A stretch of 57,740 bases of DNA. Origin: JBNKHG01 sp050290225. Its GTDB lineage: Bacteria > Pseudomonadota > Gammaproteobacteria > Pseudomonadales > Cellvibrionaceae. Position numbers and translations under genes: made by a program. The notes below the pieces were generated by a model that had not been told where the DNA came from, did not search any database, and saw only the letters and a list, made by a program, of their open reading frames with translations. Below are positions 1 through 10,209 of this stretch, piece after piece; the first letter of the stretch is position 1, and each line of letters starts with the position of its first letter. Where the stretch lies: the NCBI GenBank assembly GCA_050290225.1, contig JBNKHG010000060.1:1-57740 (forward strand), read 5' to 3'.

Positions 1-167
1 CTGAAGATTGTTCGATTTTGAAGCGCTTCATTATTCACTCATGGGGTGTATTTCTGACGCGGTGCATTTTACCAAAAAACACTATAATTTGTGGTTAAAA
101 ACGAATATTTTCAATTATTTAAGTCACGGATTCAGGTTATAGATTATAGACAGCTTTTCTCAAAGGC

Positions 168-839
168 CTATCTTATGTCGTTTTCAACGACCCAGACCGC
201 AGCCTCCACACGCGAGCGCAGCCCCAGTTTCTTCAGCAGGTGTTTGACATGTACTTTTACCGTTGCCTCGGTGATCTCCAACTGTCGACCAATCATCTTG
301 TTGCTGAGGCCTTCGGCAATCATCTTCAAAATCTGCTTTTCACGGCGAGTCAACGCGTCCACCAGTTTCTGGTCGCCCCCCTGGTCATCGCGAAAGGCCG
401 TCAGTAACACCTCCGTCAGTTGATCACTGAGCACCATCTTGCCTTCACAGGCCTCGCGAATCTTTACCATCAACTCTTCCGGTTCCATATCCTTGAGCAG
501 GTAACCGTCGGCCCCCGCCCGCAGCGCCATCACCACATCCTTACGATCATCCGAGACGGTAAATACCACAATCCGGCAATTCACCTCGGCGGAACGCAAC
601 GCTTGCAGCGTTTCAATGCCGTCCATGCCCTTCATGCTGAGATCCAGCAGAATCAATTCCGGCTCCAACTCCTTCGCCATGGCCACAGCGGCCTTGCCAT
701 CGCCCGCCTCGCCGACGATTTCAATACCCGCTTCCAACTCCAGTAACTGAGTAATCCCCTTGCGCAGCAAGGGATGATCATCTACCAGTAAAATGGAGTG
801 TGTACTATGGTCAGAAGCCACTGCCACCATCGATTCCAT
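168..839 (-). CDS. narL: Nitrate/nitrite response regulator NarL
   Basis: 223-residue two-component response regulator, cytoplasmic DNA-binding protein. The receiver domain covers about residues 15-130: acidic pair D20/D21, phospho-acceptor D66 in LILLDLSMKG, conserved K116 in GYLLKD. A LuxR/NarL-type helix-turn-helix follows at about 160-210 (LTRREKQILKMIAEGLSNK). It lies downstream of narX on the same strand with a 188-base gap, so the two form a sensor/regulator pair. The divergent narK-narGHJI genes are its expected targets, and a NarL-like heptamer lies in the narX/narK gap. NarL versus NarP cannot be settled from sequence alone, but the narX partner favours NarL. The ATG at 837-839 is used; an in-frame ATG three codons later is possible. 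Confidence 0.93.
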   Translation of the reverse strand: MESMVAVASDHSTHSILLVDDHPLLRKGITQLLELEAGIEIVGEAGDGKAAVAMAKELEPELILLDLSMKGMDGIETLQALRSAEVNCRIVVFTVSDDRKDVVMALRAGADGYLLKDMEPEELMVKIREACEGKMVLSDQLTEVLLTAFRDDQGGDQKLVDALTRREKQILKMIAEGLSNKMIGRQLEITEATVKVHVKHLLKKLGLRSRVEAAVWVVENDIR

Positions 840-1027
840 GTCGTTTCTCTGTCATTTTGCAATGTTGCGAGCCCATGCCCGGCGCGAGCTGTAGAAAGGG
901 ATAACCCTTTAAATTGCGCTAAAAAGAAGGCCCGAATATAGTTGTTCAAATTACACAAACTGGTGCCAGATTACGCCTTTGAGCTCAACAAACCTTGATA
1001 TAGCGCAAGGCAACCCACATTTTTCAT

Positions 1028-2911
1028 TCACGACGCTGATTTCAGATACGCCGGTATAAATCGTAACGACACCTCTGTGCCGCCATTTTCCCGACGACCA
1101 AACTTCACCTGCCCGTTCAATACTGCGGCCCGTTCCTGCATGGTGGAGAGGCCATAGTGGTGAGTTTTCCCCGGCATATCGGCAATACCGACACCGTCAT
1201 CCAGCACCGAGAAAACCACGCTGCCATCCAGTTCGCGCTGCGACACGACAACGATTTTCTCAGCCTTGGAGTGTTTAACGGCATTGGAAATCGCCTCACG
1301 CATAATGTGCAGCACATGGATATCCTCATTGGGCGTTAGCGGGCAATGACCCAACTGGTAGTGCAATTCGATATTGTGTCCGCCGTCTTCACCAAACTCC
1401 CGGGTCGCGGACTCCAAGGCCTGATACAGGGTCGGGGCGTCCAACTTCAGGCGGAAAGTATTAAGTAACTCCCGCAAATGTTTATAGGCCGCGTTAAGCC
1501 CCTGCTGAATATCGGTGACATTGCTCATCACCAGTTCTTTGGGCGATTCCCGTTCGATTAATTTTGAGAGGCGTGTTACCTGCATCTTCATATAGGACAG
1601 CGACTGGGCCAGGGAGTCGTGCAATTCCCGGGCAATCACCGAGCGCTCCTCCAGCAGTATCACCCGGTGATGCTGCGCCTCCCGCGACTGCAGGGCATAG
1701 GCGGCGGCGATATTGTCAGCGGTGGCCTTGAACAGCTGCACCTGCCAGGACTCCAACACCGACCGCCCTCCCATATCGATGCAGAGTTCGCCAAAGGACT
1801 GGCCGTGCTCCGCAATAGGCAGGTTAAATTCGTCGGTCACCACACGCTCCGCCAAAACCCGATCGGGAACAGTGGCAATCAGGGTAAAAGAGGGCTTTTG
1901 TTTATCCCCATCGCCCTTCTCCCCTTCCAGACCACTGCCCTCCGTATAGGGTTCCTGCCCCTCCAGGTTTACAAAACGCATGTACACGCGCTTGGCCTTG
2001 GTAATATCCTCGAGATCCCTGGCCAACTCCCGCAACATGTCTTCGTCGTAAGGGGTATCGCTCAGGCGTTTGGCGGAGCGATAAAGAAAGTTGAGCGTAC
2101 GGTTGGACAACTGCAGCTGTGCCGTTTTCTGGTTCACCATGTCTTCCAGGCGACGATAGTGCCGGGCCAGGCTTTCGGCCATACTGTTAAAGGTATTGCA
2201 CAAGAGCCCGAGTTCATTCGGCTCTTGATAACGGGTGCGATAACTAAAGTCCCCCTGGCCGGCCATGTTGGCTGCGCACATAAGATCCTTAAGCGGTGTG
2301 AGCAGATTCTGGTCCGCTTTCATCACTGCGAACAGCATGGCCATCACCGTCAGGAAAATACTCAGCCCTTCCGAGAAGCCCAGTAACTCGATCTTGTCTT
2401 CCGTATTCTGCTGGAAGGCCAGTACCAGTTTGTCGATATCGGCCACAAATGCATCGACTTCGACCAGGAAATTGGCGCGAAACTGATGGATATCGAAATC
2501 GACCGCCTGCCCCGGTTGCTTGAGGTCGGCAGGGGTAAACAGCGCTCCGCCCTGCGTCTCGAAATGCTCGACGATCTGCTGGTAGGCCGCGTTGAGCGGC
2601 TCATCGCGATGCTCTGCCGCCAGTTTGGCGATACTGGAGTTGTACAGTTTTTCCCTGAATACCTCCCGTTCCTCCTGCACGCGTTGAAGCAACGCCTCTT
2701 CCGGCACGCTGTCCGCCTGGGCCAGCATCAGCGCCATGCGATAGGCCTGCATACGCATAGAACCGGCAACGTTGATGGCTTCGGCATCGCTCTGAGTGTT
2801 CAGCGTCACTGCCACCGACATCATCATGCTGAACAATGCCAGTATGGCAATACTGCCCATCGCCATTAGCAACTGGAAAATAATGGAGCGCGACGCCAGC
2901 GATTTGGCCAT
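1028..2911 (-). CDS. narX: Nitrate/nitrite sensor histidine kinase NarX
   Basis: 627-residue membrane sensor kinase. Transmembrane segment 1 is at about residues 12-35. The periplasmic part opens with a P-box-like stretch (AEAINVAGSMRMQAYR, about 43-58), the nitrate-sensing signature of NarX/NarQ. Transmembrane segment 2 is at about 180-197, then a HAMP domain, a GAF-like central module, the HisKA_3 H-box with H431 in ARELHDSLAQ, and a C-terminal ATPase with N and G boxes (MREAISNAVKHSK, DDGVGI). Length fits NarX. It phosphorylates NarL, whose gene lies just downstream. The ATG at 2909-2911 is preceded on its strand by a GAGG-type ribosome site. It is divergent from narK1. Confidence 0.93.
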   Translation of the reverse strand: MAKSLASRSIIFQLLMAMGSIAILALFSMMMSVAVTLNTQSDAEAINVAGSMRMQAYRMALMLAQADSVPEEALLQRVQEEREVFREKLYNSSIAKLAAEHRDEPLNAAYQQIVEHFETQGGALFTPADLKQPGQAVDFDIHQFRANFLVEVDAFVADIDKLVLAFQQNTEDKIELLGFSEGLSIFLTVMAMLFAVMKADQNLLTPLKDLMCAANMAGQGDFSYRTRYQEPNELGLLCNTFNSMAESLARHYRRLEDMVNQKTAQLQLSNRTLNFLYRSAKRLSDTPYDEDMLRELARDLEDITKAKRVYMRFVNLEGQEPYTEGSGLEGEKGDGDKQKPSFTLIATVPDRVLAERVVTDEFNLPIAEHGQSFGELCIDMGGRSVLESWQVQLFKATADNIAAAYALQSREAQHHRVILLEERSVIARELHDSLAQSLSYMKMQVTRLSKLIERESPKELVMSNVTDIQQGLNAAYKHLRELLNTFRLKLDAPTLYQALESATREFGEDGGHNIELHYQLGHCPLTPNEDIHVLHIMREAISNAVKHSKAEKIVVVSQRELDGSVVFSVLDDGVGIADMPGKTHHYGLSTMQERAAVLNGQVKFGRRENGGTEVSLRFIPAYLKSAS

Positions 2912-3096
2912 TTGCTAACCTCATAGAGACGATTTGGAAACAGGAGTGATCTTATCTTCCAGACTCTCGGCGGTCGACACTACGCCTCTACCACCAATAA
3001 CCCAGGGTGTATATATCGGCACTTGGCTTTGGCCGGCACACTTTTCTAAGCATTTGTTTTTATTAATTTTTCCTTCCTTTTCAACACTACCACCTA

Positions 3097-3103
3097 AGGG
3101 GTA
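3097..3103 (-). promoter_or_regulatory. Possible NarL heptamer in the narX/narK gap
   Basis: TACCCCT on the minus strand fits the NarL heptamer consensus TACYYMT. It lies 39 bases left of the FNR box. A single heptamer can occur by chance; its placement between the regulator genes and the nar genes is the main support. Confidence 0.4.
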
Positions 3104-3141
3104 GATTACGCCTAAGTTACCATTTTGGCCGCTAATCCGAG

Positions 3142-3183
3142 TTGACCTGCATCAAGCCCCCCCGGCGCTCATCTCTCTACATT
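3142..3183 (+). promoter_or_regulatory. FNR-dependent (class II) promoter of narK1-narK2-narGHJI
   Basis: An FNR/Anr box TTGAC-CTGC-ATCAA sits at 3142-3155 (consensus TTGAT-N4-ATCAA, one mismatch). A -10-like TACATT is at 3178-3183. A start of transcription near 3190 places the box centre at about -41.5, the class II spacing. Anaerobic induction of the nar operon is therefore expected. Confidence 0.75.
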
Positions 3184-3213
3184 GCATTCATATCTTCATA
3201 AAACGCCTTGGGA

Positions 3214-4491
3214 ATGAACGCGGCCATGAGCCAAACCCCATTAAACAACTGGTCAGTCCTGTCAGCAAATACCGCGGCTTTCGCGATCAATTTTGCCGTA
3301 TGGACATTGATGTCCATTATCGGCGTTCAGATCCGTGAGGAATTCGGTTTAAGCGATACGGCTTTTGGTATCCTCGTTGCCACGCCCATTCTCAGTGGCG
3401 CAGCCTCCCGCCTCCCCCTCGGCGTACTGGCGGATACATTCGGCGGCCGTATCGTTTTTTTATGGCAAATGATCACCGTGGCCATAGCGCTGCTGTTTTT
3501 GAATCAGGCAACCGCCTACTGGCATTTTCTGGTCACGGGATTGTTTATGGGTTTGGCGGGAGGGGCGTTCGCTATCGGCGTCACCTATGTCTCCGCCAAT
3601 TTCAACAGTATTCACCAGGGTACGGCACTGGGCATTTTCGGCGCCGGTAACGCCGGTGCGGCTATCACCAACCTGGTGGCACCACTGCTGGCGGTCAATT
3701 ACGGTTGGCGAGCCGTGCCTCAATACTACGCCATGGCCCTGTTTGCGATGGCCGCATTCTTTTGGCTGTTGACGATTAACACCCAAACACGTCGGCATTC
3801 CACACCGATGCCGATTCGCGAACAACTGGCGCCGCTGAAGGAAATGCGGGTGTGGCGGTTCGGGCTCTACTACTATTTCGTATTTGGCGGTTTCCTGGCG
3901 CTGACCCTGTGGCTGCCTCAGTACTACGTCGGGCAGTACGGTCTGGACCTCACTACCGCCTCCTTTGTTACTCTGCTGTTTACCTTGCCCGCGGCCCTTG
4001 TCCGCGCTCTCGGTGGCTGGTTTGCCGATAACTTCGGTGCCCGCGCCATCAACTGGATTGTTTTCTGGGTATGTTTGGTGTGCCTGTTTTTCCTCTCTTA
4101 TCCCCCCACGACCATGACTGTTCACGGGGTGGAACAGGAGCTGTCACTGCACATTGAGATCAACCTGTGGTTGTTCACGCTGTTGATTTTTATCATCGGT
4201 CTCGCCATGGGTTTCGGTAAAGCCAGCATCTACCGCATTATTCACGATTACTACCCCAACCATATGGGCGCCGTCGGCGGTATGGTTGGACTGCTCGGCG
4301 CGCTGGGCGGTTTCTCCCTTCCGATTCTGTTTGGTATTGCGGCCGACTTCACCGGCATTCGCAGTTCCTGCTTTATGTTGCTCTACGGCGTGATCGCCGT
4401 GTGCATGATGTTGATGTACTACGCCATTCGCACCGATGCCTTTAACCAGCGACTGGCGCAAGCGCAGGCAGACGAATTTTTAACGCTTTAG
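3214..4491 (+). CDS. narK1: NarK1-type nitrate transporter (MFS, NNP family)
   Basis: About 425 residues, 12 predicted membrane helices, inner membrane. It belongs to the nitrate/nitrite porter family: GLAGGAFAIGVTYVSANF and GLAMGFGKASIYRI are the two glycine-rich nitrate-signature segments. The shorter NarK1 type is usually a nitrate/proton symporter, paired with the longer NarK2 downstream. Start uncertain: TTG 3208, ATG 3214 and ATG 3226 are in frame and none has a strong ribosome site; ATG 3214 is given. It is first gene of the FNR-type transcript, followed after 110 bases by narK2. Confidence 0.9.
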   Translation: MNAAMSQTPLNNWSVLSANTAAFAINFAVWTLMSIIGVQIREEFGLSDTAFGILVATPILSGAASRLPLGVLADTFGGRIVFLWQMITVAIALLFLNQATAYWHFLVTGLFMGLAGGAFAIGVTYVSANFNSIHQGTALGIFGAGNAGAAITNLVAPLLAVNYGWRAVPQYYAMALFAMAAFFWLLTINTQTRRHSTPMPIREQLAPLKEMRVWRFGLYYYFVFGGFLALTLWLPQYYVGQYGLDLTTASFVTLLFTLPAALVRALGGWFADNFGARAINWIVFWVCLVCLFFLSYPPTTMTVHGVEQELSLHIEINLWLFTLLIFIIGLAMGFGKASIYRIIHDYYPNHMGAVGGMVGLLGALGGFSLPILFGIAADFTGIRSSCFMLLYGVIAVCMMLMYYAIRTDAFNQRLAQAQADEFLTL

Positions 4492-4601
4492 GCAGATCGC
4501 GTAAAAGACGCGTGACCAACAGAAAACAGGAACGCAATTTTTTTAACCACTCACGACAGTAATCGATAGACAACAGCGGCTGAATATCCTAGGAGGGTGC
4601 T

Positions 4602-6215
4602 ATGGCTGATTTGAAAAACTGGAATGTGGAAGACACCGCATTCTGGGAATCGGAAGGCAAGAAAATCGCCAACCGCAACTTGTGGATTTCGATCCCAAGT
4701 TTGCTTTGCGGTTTTGCCATTTGGTTGTACTGGGGCATTATCACCGTACAAATGCTTAACCTGGGATTCCCGTTTGCGAAATCGGAACTCTTTACCCTAA
4801 TGGCGATCGCCGGTTTGACCGGCGCCACACTACGCATCCCGAGTAGCTTCTTTATCCGCCTGTGCGGGGGACGCAACACCATTTTCTTTACCACCGCGCT
4901 TTTGATGATCCCGGCTGTTGGCACAGGATTGGCGTTGCAAGACAAAAACACGCCACTGTGGGTTTTCCAACTGCTGGCGCTGCTTTCCGGATTTGGCGGC
5001 GGAAACTTCGCCTCTTCCATGTCCAATATCAGCTTTTTCTTTCCGAAAAAGCAACAGGGCCTGGCATTGGGCCTGAACGCCGGATTGGGTAACTTCGGTG
5101 TGACAACCATGCAGATCCTGGTTCCCCTCGCCATGACCTTCGGTCTCTTCGGTGCCATGGGTGGCGATTCCATGACCCTCCAGAGCACTTCCGGCACCCT
5201 GATCGGCAAAATCCCGGCAGGTACTGAAACCTATATCCAGAATGCCGGTTTCGTGTGGCTACTGTTCCTGCTCCCGCTGGCTTTCTTCGGTTGGTTCGGC
5301 ATGAACAATATCCGCACCCAGGAGGTGTCGCCCGATATCGGTTCCCCGGTGGGTTCCTTCTCCATTATCGCGGGTATGCTGATTATCGGTTTCATCACCG
5401 CCACAGCCGGCCTGTGGTTATTGTTGCCCGAAGCGGCCAACGGTTCCGGTTGGGGCGTCCCCAAGGAACTGGTCCTGTTGCTGGTGATCACGGCCACCGT
5501 GTTCCTGCTAAAACTGCTACCCGGTCAAATCAAAACCAACCTGCAGCGCCAGTACCAGATATTCGGCAACCGTCACACCTGGGTAATGAGTGTGATCTAC
5601 ACCATGACCTTCGGCTCCTTTATCGGATTCGCCGCCTCCTTCCCGCTGGCCATCAAAGTAATCTTCGGTTACCAGCATGTAATGGTCGACGGCGTCATGA
5701 CACATGACACTGCCAACCCCGGCGGCCCCAGTGCCCTGATGTACGCCTGGATGGGCCCCTTTATCGGCGCCCTGATCCGCCCCGTGGGCGGCTGGATCTC
5801 CGACAAGCTGGGCGGCGCCCTGGTTACCCAGGTCTGCTCGGTTGTCATGGTCGGCAGTGCGCTGGGCGTGTCCTACTACATGAAGGCCGCCTACAACTCC
5901 GCCACCCCGGAAGACTTCTTCCTGCCCTTCTTCCTGCTGTTCCTGCTGCTGTTTGCCGCCACCGGTATCGGTAACGGTTCCACTTTCCGCACCATCGCCA
6001 TGGTGTTCCCGAAAGAGCAGGCGGGCCCGGTACTGGGTTGGACTTCAGCCGTAGCCGCCTACGGTGCTTTCTACATTCCCAAGGTGTTGGGGGAGCAGAT
6101 CAAACTGACCACCCCGGAAAACGCCCTGGTTGGTTTCGCCATCTTTTACGCAATCTGCATAGCCATCAACTGGTTTTTCTACCTGCGCAAGAGCGGCGAG
6201 TTCTACAACCCATAA
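4602..6215 (+). CDS. narK2: NarK2-type nitrate/nitrite antiporter (MFS, NNP family)
   Basis: 537-residue inner-membrane transporter with about 12 helices. The NNP signature GFGGGNFASSMSNISFFFPK (about residues 126-145) and the second signature GIGNGSTFRTIAMVFPKEQ near the C-terminus identify it. It is longer than NarK1, with an N-terminal cytosolic extension and an extended mid-section, as in NarK2 proteins that exchange nitrate for nitrite during respiration. The start ATG 4602 follows AGGAGG at 4591-4596. It sits between narK1 and narG, the same order as in Pseudomonas nar operons. Confidence 0.92.
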   Translation: MADLKNWNVEDTAFWESEGKKIANRNLWISIPSLLCGFAIWLYWGIITVQMLNLGFPFAKSELFTLMAIAGLTGATLRIPSSFFIRLCGGRNTIFFTTALLMIPAVGTGLALQDKNTPLWVFQLLALLSGFGGGNFASSMSNISFFFPKKQQGLALGLNAGLGNFGVTTMQILVPLAMTFGLFGAMGGDSMTLQSTSGTLIGKIPAGTETYIQNAGFVWLLFLLPLAFFGWFGMNNIRTQEVSPDIGSPVGSFSIIAGMLIIGFITATAGLWLLLPEAANGSGWGVPKELVLLLVITATVFLLKLLPGQIKTNLQRQYQIFGNRHTWVMSVIYTMTFGSFIGFAASFPLAIKVIFGYQHVMVDGVMTHDTANPGGPSALMYAWMGPFIGALIRPVGGWISDKLGGALVTQVCSVVMVGSALGVSYYMKAAYNSATPEDFFLPFFLLFLLLFAATGIGNGSTFRTIAMVFPKEQAGPVLGWTSAVAAYGAFYIPKVLGEQIKLTTPENALVGFAIFYAICIAINWFFYLRKSGEFYNP

Positions 6216-6297
6216 CAAATTATGTCGCCAGTGGCTGACCTCTGGTCACTGGCGATACGTCATTAGCGATTAGCGACTTGAATATTCGGAGAAAGCA

Positions 6298-9200
6298 ATG
6301 AGCCATTTCCTCGACCGCTTGCAGTTCTTTAAAAAAACCAAGGTAGGCGATTTCGCCAATGACCACGGTGAAACTCGCAAGGAAAACCGCGATTGGGAAA
6401 ACAGCTACCGTCAGCGTTGGCAGCACGACAAAATCGTACGCTCGACCCACGGCGTGAACTGCACCGGTTCCTGTAGTTGGAAAATCTACGTTAAAAACGG
6501 CTTGATTACCTGGGAAACCCAGCAAACGGATTACCCTCGTACCCGACCGGACCTTCCCAACCACGAACCCCGAGGTTGTCCCCGCGGGGCCAGTTACTCC
6601 TGGTATATCTACAGTGCCAACCGCCTCAAATATCCCAAGGTACGTAAACCACTGTTAAAGTTGTGGCGCCAACTGCGCCAGAGCATACCCAACCCGGTGG
6701 ATGCCTGGGCCGCGATCGTGGAAGACCCGCAGCGCGCCGCTTCCTACAAATCCAAACGTGGTATGGGTGGTTTCGTTCGCTCCTCCTGGAATGAAGTCAA
6801 CGAAATTATTGCCGCGGCAAATGTCTATACCGCGAAGCAATATGGTCCCGACCGCATTATTGGCTTCTCACCGATCCCCGCCATGTCCATGGTCTCCTAT
6901 GCGGCCGGTTCCCGCTACATGTCGTTGATCGGTGGTGTGTGCATGAGCTTCTACGACTGGTACTGCGACTTGCCCCCCTCCTCGCCCATGGTGTGGGGAG
7001 AACAGACCGACGTGCCCGAATCCGCCGACTGGTATAACTCCAATTACATTATTCTTTGGGGCTCAAACGTTCCCCAGACCCGAACACCCGATGCCCACTT
7101 CTTTACCGAAGTACGCTACAAAGGCGCCAAAGGTGTTGTTATTACGCCGGATTTCAGTGAGGCGGCAAAACTCTCGGATATGTGGCTTAACCCCAAACAG
7201 GGTACCGATGCGGCGCTCGGTATGGCGTTCGGCCACGTAATCCTGCGCGAATTCCACCTCGACAATCCGAGTGAATACTTCACCGATTACGTGCGCAAAT
7301 ATTCCGATATGCCCATGCTGGTATTGCTGGAGGAACATGAAGCGGGCGTATTGAAACCGACCCGTTTTGTACGCGCTTCGGATATTGAAGGCAACCTAGG
7401 CCAGGACAACAACCCTGAGTGGAAAACCCTCGCCTTCGACGAACGCTCCGGAGATCTGGTTTCGCCGCAGGGTTCCATCGGCTATCGCTGGGGCGAGAAC
7501 GACAAGGGCGTCGGCAAGTGGAATATCGAAGAGCGCGAAGGAAAAGAGGGCAAAGAGACCAAGCTGCAGCTCTCTTTGATCGATGGCCCGAAGAAAGCAG
7601 TGCCGGTGGCCTTCCCCCATTTCGCTGCCGACCAGAGCAACGACTTCTGGAACGGCTGTGATCAGGAAATGGTTCAGGCGCGCAACGTTCCCGCCCGCGA
7701 CCTGACACTGGCCGACGGCCGCAAGGTCAAGGTGGCCACTGTGTACGACCTGACCATGGCCAACTACGGTCTCGACCGGGGTCTCGGCGGCGGCAATGTC
7801 GCCACCAGTTACGACGAGGACATGCCCTACACGCCTGCATGGCAGGAGAAAATCACCGGCGTTTCCCGCGAGAAAGTGATCCAGGTGGCCCGCGAATTTG
7901 CCGATAACGCCGATAAGACCCGGGGCAAGTCCATGGTGATCGTTGGCGCCGCCATGAATCACTGGTATCACATGGACATGAACTATCGCGGCCTGATCAA
8001 TATGCTGATCATGTGCGGCTGCGTCGGCCAGTCCGGTGGCGGTTGGGCGCACTACGTGGGACAGGAAAAGCTGCGTCCGCAAACCGGCTGGTTACCGCTG
8101 GCCTTCGGACTCGACTGGGCCAAACCACCGCGCCATATGAATTCCACCTCATTCTTCTACAACCACTCATCCCAGTGGCGTCACGAGAAGGTGGACCTGC
8201 ACGAAGTGGCCTCCCCGCTGGCCAACAAAGACGAGATGCAACGCCATATGCTCGACTACAACATCAGGTCCGAGCGCATGGGTTGGTTGCCGAGTGCACC
8301 GCAACTCAATATAAACCCACTGGAACTGACTCGGCAGGCCGAAGCCGCCGGTATGGACCCGAAAGCCTACGCGGTGGAAAAACTCAAGAGTGGCGACATT
8401 CGTTTCGCCTGCGAGCAACCGGACAATCCCGCGAACTTTCCCCGCAATATGTTTATCTGGCGCTCCAACCTGCTCGGTTCATCCGGCAAGGGTCACGAGT
8501 ATATGCTCAAGTACCTGCTGGGCACCAAGAACGGCGTACAGAATGAAGATAACGCCGCCCGCGGCAGCGACTTGATTCCCGAGGAAGTGGAATTCCAGCA
8601 GCAGGGCGCCGAAGGCAAACTGGACCTGGTAACCACCCTCGACTTTCGCATGTCCTCCACCTGCCTGTATTCCGATATCGTGTTGCCGACCGCCACCTGG
8701 TACGAGAAGGACGATCTGAATACTTCGGATATGCACCCTTTTATCCACCCGCTGTCGAAAGCGGCCGATCCCGCCTGGGAAGCGCGCTCCGACTGGGATA
8801 TCTACAAGGGCATCGCCAAGGCCTTCTCCGAAGTCGCAGCCTATGAAAACAATCTGGGGAAAGAGAAGGACCTGGTCACTGTACCCATGTTGCACGACAC
8901 CCCAGGAGAACTGGCACAGCCCTTCGAGGTGAAAGACTGGAAGCACGGTGAGTGCGACCTGATCCCCGGCAAGACCGCCCCCAATATGATGGTGGTGGAA
9001 CGGGATTACCCCAACACCTACAAGAAGTTCACCTCCCTCGGCCCGTTGCTTGAAAACGCCGGCAACGGCGGTAAGGGCATCGCCTGGAAAACCGAGGAGG
9101 AAGTGAAGCTGCTGCGTCAACTCAACCACACGGTGACCGAAGAGGGTATCAGTCATGGGCAACCCCGCATTGAAACGGCCATCGACGCGGCCGAAGTGGT

Positions 9201-10101
9201 GTTGACCCTGGCCCCCGAAACCAACGGCAATGTGGCGGTAAAAGCCTGGGACGCCCTGGGTAAAATCACCGGCCGCGATCACAAGCACCTGGCCGAACCC
9301 AAGCACGAGGAGAAGATCCGCTTCCGCGACGTACAGGCACAGCCGCGAAAGATTATTTCCTCACCGACCTGGTCCGGTCTGGAGGATGAACATGTGAGCT
9401 ATAACGCCGGCTACACCAACGTGCACGAACTGATCCCGTGGCGCACGATCACCGGTCGTCAACAGTTCTACCAGGACCACAAGTGGATGCAGGCGTTCGG
9501 CGAACAGATGATGGCCTATCGTCCACCCATACGGACCAAGACCACCGATATGCTCAAGGACGCCAAACCCAATGGCAACAAGGAGATCGTGCTGAACTGG
9601 ATCACCCCGCACCAGAAGTGGGGAATTCACAGCACCTATTCCGACAACCTGTTAATGCTGACCCTCAGTCGCGGCGGCCCCATTATCTGGATGTCCGAAG
9701 TCGACGCCAAAGCCGTCGGCATTGAGGACAACGACTGGGTGGAAGTGTTCAACGCCAACGGCGCCATCGCCTGTCGTGCGGTGGTCAGCCAACGGGTTAA
9801 CGAGGGTATGACCATGATGTACCACGCCCAGGAACGGATCGTAAACGTGCCCGGCGCGGAAACCACCGGTACCCGCGGCGGCCACCACAATTCGGTCACC
9901 CGGGTGGTGATGAAACCGACCCATATGATCGGCGGTTACGCCCAGCAGTCCTACGGCTTTAACTACTACGGCACCGTGGGGTGCAACCGCGACGAAATGG
10001 TGGTGGTACGCAAGATGGCCAAGGTCGACTGGCTCGATGAACCGGAACACGGCGGTCTCGGCGGCGACGCCCTGCCCCAGCCGCTGCCGACTGAAGTTTA
10101 A
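6298..10101 (+). CDS. narG: Respiratory nitrate reductase alpha subunit NarG
   Basis: 1267 residues, the usual size for NarG. It carries the molybdenum bis-MGD cofactor that reduces nitrate to nitrite at the cytoplasmic face. The N-terminus shows the FS0 [4Fe-4S] motif HGVNCTGSCSW, with a histidine as first ligand, then GCPRGASYSWY. GSNVPQTRTPDAHFF and the C-terminal molydopterin dinucleotide-binding segment (HSTYSDNLLMLTLSRGGP) are also visible. There is no Tat signal, as expected for the cytoplasm-facing enzyme. ATG 6298 has a GGAGA ribosome site just upstream. It is followed by narH, narJ and narI. Confidence 0.97.
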   Translation: MSHFLDRLQFFKKTKVGDFANDHGETRKENRDWENSYRQRWQHDKIVRSTHGVNCTGSCSWKIYVKNGLITWETQQTDYPRTRPDLPNHEPRGCPRGASYSWYIYSANRLKYPKVRKPLLKLWRQLRQSIPNPVDAWAAIVEDPQRAASYKSKRGMGGFVRSSWNEVNEIIAAANVYTAKQYGPDRIIGFSPIPAMSMVSYAAGSRYMSLIGGVCMSFYDWYCDLPPSSPMVWGEQTDVPESADWYNSNYIILWGSNVPQTRTPDAHFFTEVRYKGAKGVVITPDFSEAAKLSDMWLNPKQGTDAALGMAFGHVILREFHLDNPSEYFTDYVRKYSDMPMLVLLEEHEAGVLKPTRFVRASDIEGNLGQDNNPEWKTLAFDERSGDLVSPQGSIGYRWGENDKGVGKWNIEEREGKEGKETKLQLSLIDGPKKAVPVAFPHFAADQSNDFWNGCDQEMVQARNVPARDLTLADGRKVKVATVYDLTMANYGLDRGLGGGNVATSYDEDMPYTPAWQEKITGVSREKVIQVAREFADNADKTRGKSMVIVGAAMNHWYHMDMNYRGLINMLIMCGCVGQSGGGWAHYVGQEKLRPQTGWLPLAFGLDWAKPPRHMNSTSFFYNHSSQWRHEKVDLHEVASPLANKDEMQRHMLDYNIRSERMGWLPSAPQLNINPLELTRQAEAAGMDPKAYAVEKLKSGDIRFACEQPDNPANFPRNMFIWRSNLLGSSGKGHEYMLKYLLGTKNGVQNEDNAARGSDLIPEEVEFQQQGAEGKLDLVTTLDFRMSSTCLYSDIVLPTATWYEKDDLNTSDMHPFIHPLSKAADPAWEARSDWDIYKGIAKAFSEVAAYENNLGKEKDLVTVPMLHDTPGELAQPFEVKDWKHGECDLIPGKTAPNMMVVERDYPNTYKKFTSLGPLLENAGNGGKGIAWKTEEEVKLLRQLNHTVTEEGISHGQPRIETAIDAAEVVLTLAPETNGNVAVKAWDALGKITGRDHKHLAEPKHEEKIRFRDVQAQPRKIISSPTWSGLEDEHVSYNAGYTNVHELIPWRTITGRQQFYQDHKWMQAFGEQMMAYRPPIRTKTTDMLKDAKPNGNKEIVLNWITPHQKWGIHSTYSDNLLMLTLSRGGPIIWMSEVDAKAVGIEDNDWVEVFNANGAIACRAVVSQRVNEGMTMMYHAQERIVNVPGAETTGTRGGHHNSVTRVVMKPTHMIGGYAQQSYGFNYYGTVGCNRDEMVVVRKMAKVDWLDEPEHGGLGGDALPQPLPTEV

Positions 10102-10113
10102 GGGGATACCACC

Positions 10114-10209
10114 ATGATTATTCGTTCTCCAAAGATTGCGCATGGTGCCCGGCACCCATCTGTAAAACACCAACGACCTGTTGTTGACGAGGGAGAGTTA
10201 CACTCATGA
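10114..10209 (+). CDS. Possible 31-residue ORF between narG and narH, overlapping the narH start
   Basis: ATG 10114 is preceded by AGGGG at good spacing and opens 31 codons (MIIRSPKIAHG...). They end in a TGA that overlaps the narH ATG as ATGA. The first codons resemble the narH start (MIIRS against MKIRS). It could be a translational coupling leader, or the remains of a small duplication of the narH 5' end. No known family is recognised. Confidence 0.35.
   Translation: MIIRSPKIAHGARHPSVKHQRPVVDEGELHS

Noticed and set aside
1619..2386. 255-codon plus-strand frame
   Set aside because: It is antisense to narX, which has continuous NarX features; no independent support.
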